Shown in pieces: positions 55,569 through 62,108 of a DNA stretch of 64,000 nt. The stretch is from Paractinoplanes atraurantiacus. GTDB taxonomy: Bacteria; Actinomycetota; Actinomycetes; Mycobacteriales; Micromonosporaceae. The stretch spans positions 1 to 64,000 of the forward strand of contig NZ_OBDY01000021.1 of assembly GCF_900215205.1 (NCBI RefSeq). The letters run 5' to 3'. Each line of letters opens with the position of its first letter. Within the stretch, counting starts at the first letter, position 1. The position numbers and the translations under genes are program-made. The notes below the pieces were generated by a model that did not search any database, had not been told where the DNA came from, and worked only from the letters and a program-made list of their open reading frames with translations.

Positions 55569-58500
55569 TCACCCATATTCGAGGAAGGCCGCGGCGCCGG
55601 CCCGGTCGGCCGCGCCCAGCTTGGCGATCACGTGGGCGACGTGTTTCTCGACGGTCCGCGGCGACAGGAACAACCGGCGGCTGATCTCCCGGTTGTCGAG
55701 CCGGTCGACGAGAAGCCGCAGCACCTCGTACTCGCGGACCGTGATGCCCCGCTCCCGGACCGGCCCCGGCAACGCGTCGCTGCCCCGCCGATGCTGCGGC
55801 ACCGAGGCGCCGCTGCGGCGCAGGGCGGCCCGGCAGGCCCGGGCGACGACCGGCGCGGTGCCGTGGAAGTGGGCCGCCGCCATCCGCAGCCACGACGCCG
55901 GGTCGCCCCAGGCGCCGCCGGCCGCCTCCGGCGCGATCAGCCGCAGGCCCAGGTGCCGGGCCAGCGGGTACGGCTCGGCCAGGGCCAGGAACCGGGTGAT
56001 CGCGGCCCCGGCCTCGTCGCGCCGGCCGGCCCGGCCGTGCAGCAGCGCCTCGGACAGGGCCAGGAACTGCTGGTTCCAGCGGGCGCGGCCCTGCGCCGAC
56101 CGGGCCATCGCGGCGCCGTCGGCCTCGGTGCCGCCGCCGGCCAGGACGGAGAGGAACAGGTGCGGGCCGTGGATCAGCGAGAGGTACGACGTGGGCCGGC
56201 GGGCCTCCTCGGCCGCCGCGGCCCGTAGCTCGGCCAGGGCGTCCGGCACCCGCTCGTGCAACAGGTGATCAAAGGCCAGCCCGAGACCGCGTACGGCCGA
56301 ACCGAAGTCGTCTTTGTCCCCACCCAGCCGCCGGTAACGTGCGTGCAGCGCCTCGACCTGCGCCCCGTCGCCGCGATGGGCGGCCACCATCACCCGCTCG
56401 CCCAGCGCGACGAGGGCGGTGTGGTCCAGCCGCAGCCCGGTCGCGGTCCGCTCGCCACGGGCGGTCGCCTCCTCGGCCTCCTTGTACTCGCCGCGGCACA
56501 GCCGCACGATCGCCAGCTCCAGCTCGATGTTGAGCGCCGTGACCACCGCGCCGGCCCGGTTGGCCACCTCCAGCGCCTCCACCAGCCGGCCCGGGTCGGC
56601 CGCGCGGATGCCGTGGTCGGCGCCCAGGTGGTAGAGCAGGTTCATCCGCCAGGTGACCAGCCCGTTCGCCTCGGCCGTGGCCAGGCCGCGCTCATAGAGG
56701 GCGTCCGCCTTCTCGAGGTCGTCCAGCCGCGCGCACCGGCCCAGGGTCTCCAGGGCGCTGCACGCGACGTCCGGCTGACCGGTCGCCTCGGCCGCTCGCA
56801 GCGCCCGCCCGGCCAGCCGCCGGGCGGTGTCGCGGCGGCCGGCCACCGCCGGGTCGCCGAAGACCAGCTCCGCGGCGAGCGCGTCCATCCGGGCCCGCGC
56901 CCGCGGCTCCGGGTCGTCGCCGAGCAGGCGGCGTGCCTCGGCCAGCTCGCGCAGGCCCTGCTGCCAGTGGCCGGCGGCCGCGGCGACCTGGGCCAGGTGC
57001 AGGTGGACGGGCGCGGCGCCGCGGTCCATGCCGGCCGCCAGCTTCTCCGCGTCGTCCACCCGCCCGGCCAGCGCGTAGACCCGGACCAGCTCGGCCGCCA
57101 CCGTGCCGTCCGGGTCGGCGCCGGGCTCGGACAGCGCTCGTTCGAGCAGCTCGGCGGCGGTGGAGACGGCCCCGCGGGCGGCGGCCCGGCGGCCCGCCTC
57201 GGCCCACTGGGCGGCCGCGCGGACCGGCTCCCCGGCGGTCATCCACAGCTCGGCGGTCAGCTGCTCCACGCCGTCGAACGGGGCCGCGCCGCTCAGCCAT
57301 CCGGCGGCGCGGCGGGCCAGCACGGCCCGTTCCATCGGCAACATCCGGGCCTGGAGCGCGTCGGCGATCAGAGCGTGCCGGAACGCGTACCAGTCCGCCT
57401 CGGCCTGCGGCACCAGCAGCTGCGCCCCGACCGCCTCGCGCAGGCCGTCGAGCAGGGCGGTCGTCTCCAGGGCGGCCGCCGCGCCGGCCGCCGCGGCCGG
57501 GAACCGGCGGCCGAGCAGCGACGCCGCGGCCAGCACGGTCCGGGCGTCCGGGCCGAGCCGGTCCACCCGGCCGGTCAGGGTGGACCGCAGGCTCGGCGGT
57601 ACGGGCGGGCAGACCGGGCCGTCGACCTCCCACCGGCCGTCGCGGCGGGTCAGCACGCCCTCGCCGACCATGGTGGCCAGCAGCTCCTCGACGTGCAGCG
57701 GGATGCCGTCGGCGCTGGCCAGCAGCTGCTCGATCACCGGTTCCGGCACGGCCTCGGCCGGCGCGTCGAGGCAGGCCCCGGCCAGCTCGGCGACCGCGCC
57801 GGCGGGCAGCCGGCACAGCTCCAGCACCCGGGCCGCGCGGCGGTGCCGGGCCGCGGCGACCATGCTCAGCGCCGGGCCGGGGTCGCCGCGGGCGGTGCCG
57901 ACCACCAGCACCGGTTCCCGGGCGGCGTTGTCGACCAGGTAGTCGACCACGGCCAGGGTCTCCGGGTCGGCGTCGTGCAGGTCCTCCAGGATCAGGACGC
58001 AGCCGCGGGGCCGGCTCAGCGACACCGCCAGGCGCAGCACGGCCTCGGCCAGCACCACCAGCGAATCGCCCGCCTCGCCGGCGCCGTCGGCGCGCCACTC
58101 GGGCAGCAGGCGGGCCAGCGCCGGCCGGTACGGCAGCAGCGCCGGATCGTCGGGCAGTCCGGTGCGCCGCAGCACCGACAGCAGGGCCTCGGTGAGGGCG
58201 CGGAACTGCATGCGGGGCGCGGCGGACCGGCCCCGCAGGACGGTCAGGTCCGACTCCCCGGCCTGCCGCGCGGCCTCGTCGGCGAGCCGGCTCTTGCCGA
58301 CGCCGGGCTCGCCCACCACGAACACCGCTCCCCCGGCGCCGCCGGCCGCCGCCTCCACCGCCGCGCACACCACGGCCTTCTCGGCGTCGCGGCCGACCAG
58401 GGCCGTGCCCACCCGGGTCCGGGCGCGGGCGACCGGCGGCGCCGGAGCGGCCAGCCGCGGGTCCTGCCTGCGCACCGCGGCCTCGAGGTCACGCAGCGAC

Positions 58501-59180
58501 GGGCTCGGCCTGATGCCCAGCTCCTCGTCGAGGGAGCGGCTCAGCCGGCGATAGGCGGCCAGCGCGTCGGCCTGCCGCTCGGCGCGGTAGAGGGCCAGGA
58601 TCAGCTGGCCGTGCAGCCGCTCGTCCAAGGGATGGTCGCGGGCGTGCCGTTCCAGCTCGGACAGCACCTCGGCGTGGCGGCCCAGCGCCAGGCGGGCCTC
58701 GAACGACGCGTACACCGCCCGCAGCCGCAGCGTGGCCAGCCGGTCGGCGTGATCGTCGAGGCCGGGCAGCCCGGCCACGCCGTCCAGCGGCGGTCCGCGC
58801 CACAGATCGAGCGCCTGACGGGTGCGCCGGGCCCGCTCGGTCACGTCGGCCGAGCGCAGGGCCCGCTCGACGAGGTCCTCGGCGACCTCGGCGTCGACCG
58901 CGCCGCGGGGAAGATCGAGCAGATAGCCGGGCGACCGGGCGACGATGGCGTCCCGGCCGCCGAGCAGGTGGCGCAGCTGGGAGACGTGGCTCTGCAGGGT
59001 GTTGCCGGAAACCTCGCCCGGCGCGTCGTGCCAGACCACGTCGACCAGCCGGTCGGCGCTGACCACCCGGCCCCGGTGCAGGGCCAGCATGCAGAGCAGG
59101 GCCTGGCGGCGCCGGCCCCGCACCGGGCCCGGCGTCCCGTCGACCTCGACCTCGACGGGGCCGAGCAGCCGCACCTGCAC
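55569..59180 (-). CDS. SARP-STAND ATPase-LuxR regulator
   Basis: 1203 residues. N-terminal winged helix and BTAD (about 1-240: VRLLGPVEVEVDGTPGPV; LFWRGPPLDGVAG-like; LDEELGIRPSPSLRDLEAAV) form a SARP domain. Then comes an AAA/STAND ATPase with Walker A GEPGVGKSRLADEA (about 287-299) and Walker B CVLILEDLHDADPET (about 393-410), then a long TPR-like helical region. The C-terminus is a LuxR helix-turn-helix (GITVREYEVLRLLVD; NREISRRLFLSPRTVEKHV). Two DNA-binding domains at opposite ends are unusual. The adjacent exported-protein genes carry SARP-type repeats and may be its targets. Confidence 0.9.
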   Translation of the reverse strand: MQVRLLGPVEVEVDGTPGPVRGRRRQALLCMLALHRGRVVSADRLVDVVWHDAPGEVSGNTLQSHVSQLRHLLGGRDAIVARSPGYLLDLPRGAVDAEVAEDLVERALRSADVTERARRTRQALDLWRGPPLDGVAGLPGLDDHADRLATLRLRAVYASFEARLALGRHAEVLSELERHARDHPLDERLHGQLILALYRAERQADALAAYRRLSRSLDEELGIRPSPSLRDLEAAVRRQDPRLAAPAPPVARARTRVGTALVGRDAEKAVVCAAVEAAAGGAGGAVFVVGEPGVGKSRLADEAARQAGESDLTVLRGRSAAPRMQFRALTEALLSVLRRTGLPDDPALLPYRPALARLLPEWRADGAGEAGDSLVVLAEAVLRLAVSLSRPRGCVLILEDLHDADPETLAVVDYLVDNAAREPVLVVGTARGDPGPALSMVAAARHRRAARVLELCRLPAGAVAELAGACLDAPAEAVPEPVIEQLLASADGIPLHVEELLATMVGEGVLTRRDGRWEVDGPVCPPVPPSLRSTLTGRVDRLGPDARTVLAAASLLGRRFPAAAAGAAAALETTALLDGLREAVGAQLLVPQAEADWYAFRHALIADALQARMLPMERAVLARRAAGWLSGAAPFDGVEQLTAELWMTAGEPVRAAAQWAEAGRRAAARGAVSTAAELLERALSEPGADPDGTVAAELVRVYALAGRVDDAEKLAAGMDRGAAPVHLHLAQVAAAAGHWQQGLRELAEARRLLGDDPEPRARARMDALAAELVFGDPAVAGRRDTARRLAGRALRAAEATGQPDVACSALETLGRCARLDDLEKADALYERGLATAEANGLVTWRMNLLYHLGADHGIRAADPGRLVEALEVANRAGAVVTALNIELELAIVRLCRGEYKEAEEATARGERTATGLRLDHTALVALGERVMVAAHRGDGAQVEALHARYRRLGGDKDDFGSAVRGLGLAFDHLLHERVPDALAELRAAAAEEARRPTSYLSLIHGPHLFLSVLAGGGTEADGAAMARSAQGRARWNQQFLALSEALLHGRAGRRDEAGAAITRFLALAEPYPLARHLGLRLIAPEAAGGAWGDPASWLRMAAAHFHGTAPVVARACRAALRRSGASVPQHRRGSDALPGPVRERGITVREYEVLRLLVDRLDNREISRRLFLSPRTVEKHVAHVIAKLGAADRAGAAAFLEYG

Positions 59181-59219
59181 GCGGCCACGCTAGCGGCGTC
59201 CCGGCACGGCGGGCCCGGT

Positions 59220-59237
59220 CAGTCGCTCAGCCGACTG
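59220..59237. promoter_or_regulatory. Inverted repeat between SARP and RTX genes
   Basis: CAGTCG-CTCAGC-CGACTG, 6-bp exact arms, 40 bp upstream of the regulator start. Could serve the LuxR domain in autoregulation. Confidence 0.35.
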
Positions 59238-59249
59238 TGCTACTTCGTC

Positions 59250-59296
59250 ACAGCCGCGCTTCAGCGGCACGTCAGCGCCCGGTGCCACGGTGGCGG
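59250..59296 (+). promoter_or_regulatory. SARP-type promoter of the RTX-like gene
   Basis: Imperfect repeat ACAGCC (59250), TCAGCG (59261) and TCAGCG (59272) have exact 11-bp spacing. The block CCCGGTGCCACGGTGGCGG (59278-59296) follows at once and matches that at 54295-54313 in 17 of 19 positions. CACGGT, 8 bp after the last repeat, is the proposed -10 element; GTG 59320 lies about 28 nt further. The spacing copies known SARP-activated promoters. Confidence 0.65.
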
Positions 59297-59319
59297 CTCC
59301 ATCGACAAGGGAGGACGAC

Positions 59320-60162
59320 GTGTTCCGTCACCATCTGATTCCGGCGCTCGGCGGCGCGACCCTGCTCGGGGCCGCGCTGTCGGCCGCGCCCGCTGTGGCC
59401 GCGACCCCCGGCTGTTACGGGGACTGCCAGCCGGGCGTGGTCCGCTCGGCCGGGATCCTCAAGTACGACACGACGATCGGCGTGAACGACCGGATCACGG
59501 TCGCGGTCAGCGGCGGGGTGCTGACCGTGACCAACCCGGCCGGCACGCTCACCGCGGGCGCCGGCTGCACGCTCGTCGACGCCCACCAGGCCCGCTGCCA
59601 GGCCGCGACCAGCACGTTCGGCATCTCGCTGCGCAGCCTCGACGGCGCCGACACGGTCGTCAACGCCACCGGCATCGCCGCTTCGATCAAGGCGGGCGAC
59701 GGCGACGACCGGGTGACCGGCGGATCCGGCGACGACACGCTCAGCGGCGGCTTCGGGGCCGACGTGCTCCAGGGCGGCGGCGGCTCCGACACGGCCACGT
59801 ACTCCGAGGTCGGCAGCCGGCTCGGCGTGACGGCCGACCTCGACGGCGCGGCCGGCGACGACGGCAGCTCCGAGGACGGGCCGGCCGGCGCCCGCGACAC
59901 CATCGCCGCCGACGTGGAGAACCTGGTCGGCACGATCGTCGACGACGTGCTGAGCGGCAACGCGGGCCGTAACGTCATCGACGGCCGCGGCGGTCACGAC
60001 CGGGTGCTGGGCCTCGGCGGCGACGACGACATCACCGCGCATGGCGGCGGCACCCTCGACGGCGGCGCGGGCGCCGACCACTGCGTCTCCGACCTGCGCC
60101 TGGTGCCGGACCCGGCCGACGTCTTCGTGGGCTGCGAGCGCACCGAGGTCATCACGCCGTAA
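59320..60162 (+). CDS. Secreted RTX-like calcium-binding repeat protein
   Basis: 280 residues. Signal peptide (FRHHLIPALGGATLLGAALSAAPAVAA), a short domain with disulfide-type Cys (GCYGDCQPG), then RTX nonapeptide repeats (GDGDDRVTGGSGDDTLSGG; GADVLQGGGG; GNAGRNVIDGRGGHDRVLG; GGDDDITAHGGG). The repeats would fold on binding calcium outside the cell. GGGAGG precedes GTG 59320. Divergent from the SARP regulator and probably its target. Confidence 0.88.
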   Translation: MFRHHLIPALGGATLLGAALSAAPAVAATPGCYGDCQPGVVRSAGILKYDTTIGVNDRITVAVSGGVLTVTNPAGTLTAGAGCTLVDAHQARCQAATSTFGISLRSLDGADTVVNATGIAASIKAGDGDDRVTGGSGDDTLSGGFGADVLQGGGGSDTATYSEVGSRLGVTADLDGAAGDDGSSEDGPAGARDTIAADVENLVGTIVDDVLSGNAGRNVIDGRGGHDRVLGLGGDDDITAHGGGTLDGGAGADHCVSDLRLVPDPADVFVGCERTEVITP

Positions 60163-60186
60163 CGGCCGTCATCCCCGTCGTACGGC

Positions 60187-61134
60187 TCAGTCGGTGTGCG
60201 GCATCCGGACGGCGGGGACGACGCCCAGGCGGCCCTTCTGGTAGTCCTCGAAGGCCTGCTTGAGCTCGGCCTTCGTGTTCATGACGAAGGGCCCGTACAT
60301 GGCCACCGGCTCGCCGATGGGGCGGCCGCCCATGATGAACAGGTCCATCTCGTCGTGGGCGTTGACCCGGATCGAGTCGCCCGTGCCGTGGGTGGCGAGC
60401 TGGCCCATCCGGATCGGGCGCTTGTCGGCGCCGACCGTTCCGCGGCCGGACAGCACGTAGACCAGGGCGTTGTACGTGCGCTGCCACGGCAGGTCGAGCT
60501 GGGCGCCGGGCTGCAGCGTGACGTGGGCCAGGTTGATCGGGGTGAAGGTGGAGCCGGGACCCTGGTGGCCGGCCACCTCGCCGGCGATGACCCGGATCAG
60601 GCTGCCGCCGTCGGGGGTGGTGAGCAGGGCGGATTCCCTGCCTCGGATGTCCTGGTACTTCGGGTCGATCATCTTGGCCGCGCTGGGCAGGTTCACCCAC
60701 AGCTGGAGGCCGTGGAACAGGCCGCCGCTCGTGACCAGGTGCTCCGGCGGGGCCTCGATGTGCAGGATGCCGCGGCCGGCCGTCATCCACTGGGTGTCGC
60801 TGTTGGTGATCGTGCCGCCGCCGCCCAGGGAGTCCTGGTGGTCCATGATGCCGTCGATCATGTAGGTGACGGTCTCGAAGCCGCGGTGCGGGTGCCACGG
60901 CGTGCCCTTGGGCTCGCCCGGCGCGTAGTCGACCTCACCCATCTGGTCGAGGTGGATGAAAGGGTCAAGTTCTTCCAGGGGTACGCCCGCGAAGGCGCGC
61001 CGGACCGGGAAACCCTCACCCTCGTAGCCCTGAGGGGCGGTGGTCAGGCGGCGGACCGGGCGGACGGCCGCGGTCTGGTCGAGCTGCGGAAGCCGGGGCA
61101 GGACGAGGACGTCGTCGACGGTGATGGCGGGCAT
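60187..61134 (-). CDS. Pirin-family bicupin protein
   Basis: 315 residues. The N-terminal cupin shows HPHRGFETVTYMIDG with metal-binding His and WMTAGRGILHIEAPPEH; the C-terminal cupin is typical of pirins. Bacterial pirins can act as iron-containing redox regulators or quercetinase-like dioxygenases. The stop/start arrangement (1 nt after the MarR stop) makes it co-transcribed with the MarR regulator, a common pairing that suggests redox- or phenol-responsive expression. Confidence 0.93.
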   Translation of the reverse strand: MPAITVDDVLVLPRLPQLDQTAAVRPVRRLTTAPQGYEGEGFPVRRAFAGVPLEELDPFIHLDQMGEVDYAPGEPKGTPWHPHRGFETVTYMIDGIMDHQDSLGGGGTITNSDTQWMTAGRGILHIEAPPEHLVTSGGLFHGLQLWVNLPSAAKMIDPKYQDIRGRESALLTTPDGGSLIRVIAGEVAGHQGPGSTFTPINLAHVTLQPGAQLDLPWQRTYNALVYVLSGRGTVGADKRPIRMGQLATHGTGDSIRVNAHDEMDLFIMGGRPIGEPVAMYGPFVMNTKAELKQAFEDYQKGRLGVVPAVRMPHTD

Positions 61135-61135
61135 C

Positions 61136-61576
61136 TCAGGACTTCCTTACTTTGCTGAACACGCGGGTGATCACTTCGAGCTCGTCGGGGTCGAGGCGGT
61201 TGATGAAGCTGTCGCGGACGGTGACCAGGTGCATGGGGGCGGCGGCCTCGAGGGCGGCCAGCCCCTCGTCGGTCAGCACGGCCTCCTGGCCCCGGCCGTC
61301 CTCGGGACAGGGCTGCTTGCGGACCAGGCCGCGCTTGACCATGGAGCTGATCTGGTACGTGATGCGGCTCGGCGAGAAGACCAGGCGGCCGGCCAGCTCG
61401 CCCATGCGGAGCCGGTGCTCGGGGGCCTCGGAGAGCACCACGAGAACGTGGTAATCGTTCATGCTGAGACCGGTGTCGGCGCGCAACTCGTCCTCGAGGT
61501 GGGTGTGCAGCGCCCACGAGCTCTCGATGAAGGTGCGCCAGGCGATCGCCTCGGCGTCGGACAGCGGTTCGGCCAT
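61136..61576 (-). CDS. MarR-family transcriptional regulator
   Basis: 146 residues, winged helix (about 30-110: MNDYHVLVVLSEAPEHRLRMGELAGRLVFSPSRITYQISSMVKRGLVRK) flanked by dimerisation helices. It probably represses itself and the pirin gene. A candidate operator, the inverted repeat TTTCA-AATC-TGAAA with ATACTGTAT nearby (61582-61607), overlaps the promoter directly upstream. The usual inducers are phenolic compounds or oxidants. Confidence 0.93.
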   Translation of the reverse strand: MAEPLSDAEAIAWRTFIESSWALHTHLEDELRADTGLSMNDYHVLVVLSEAPEHRLRMGELAGRLVFSPSRITYQISSMVKRGLVRKQPCPEDGRGQEAVLTDEGLAALEAAAPMHLVTVRDSFINRLDPDELEVITRVFSKVRKS

Positions 61577-61581
61577 GACAA

Positions 61582-61607
61582 ATACTGTATCTCTTTCAAA
61601 TCTGAAA
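61582..61607. promoter_or_regulatory. MarR operator candidate
   Basis: ATACTGTAT (61582-61590) is a nearly perfect palindrome and TTTCA-AATC-TGAAA (61594-61607) a perfect 5-bp inverted repeat. The sequence is markedly AT-rich, 6-31 bp before the MarR ATG, where autorepression would act. Confidence 0.5.
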
Positions 61608-61634
61608 TAACAAGCGTCGCCTAGCATGATCTGC

Positions 61635-62108
61635 ATGACTGCGCGCCAGGCCGTTCCCGGGGACGCGGCGGAGCTGGTCCGGCTCCGCGCCGTGATGTTG
61701 CGGAGCTTCGACCGCGGCACGAGCTGGGACGACGACTGGCGCGAGCCGGCCCGCCAGACCCTGGTCAAGAAGCTGTCCGAGCCCGAGCCGGTCCTCACCG
61801 CCTTCGTGGTCGACCGCGCCGGGGGCGGCCTCGCGGCCTGCGCCGTCGGCACCATCGAGCAGCGCCTCGGCGGCCCCGGCGACCCGGCCGGCCGGATGGG
61901 CTACGTCTTCAGCGTCGTCACCGACCCGGACGAGCGCCGCCGCGGCCATTCCCGAGCCTGCCTGACCGCGCTCATCGCCTGGTTCCGCGCCCAGGGCATC
62001 CACCGGGTCGACCTGCGCGCCTCCTCCGACGGTGAGCCGCTCTACGAGTCGCTCGGCTTCCGCCGCACCGCCGACCCCGCGATGAGGTTGAGGCTTCAGG
62101 AGGGCTGA
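61635..62108 (+). CDS. GNAT-family N-acetyltransferase
   Basis: 157 residues. The acetyl-CoA loop appears as VVTDPDERRRGHSRACLTALI, followed by RVDLRASSDGEPLYESLGFR, the C-terminal GNAT signature. Substrate unknown. Start taken at ATG 61635 (MTARQAVPGDA); ATG 61626 adds three residues. The 3' end overlaps the STAND-like gene by 13 nt (convergent). Confidence 0.93.
   Translation: MTARQAVPGDAAELVRLRAVMLRSFDRGTSWDDDWREPARQTLVKKLSEPEPVLTAFVVDRAGGGLAACAVGTIEQRLGGPGDPAGRMGYVFSVVTDPDERRRGHSRACLTALIAWFRAQGIHRVDLRASSDGEPLYESLGFRRTADPAMRLRLQEG

Noticed and set aside
56256..59972. A 1238-codon open frame on the plus strand opposite the SARP regulator
   Set aside because: It is a mirror of the GC-biased codon use of the true gene; no domain is visible and it reads through the RTX gene in the wrong frame.
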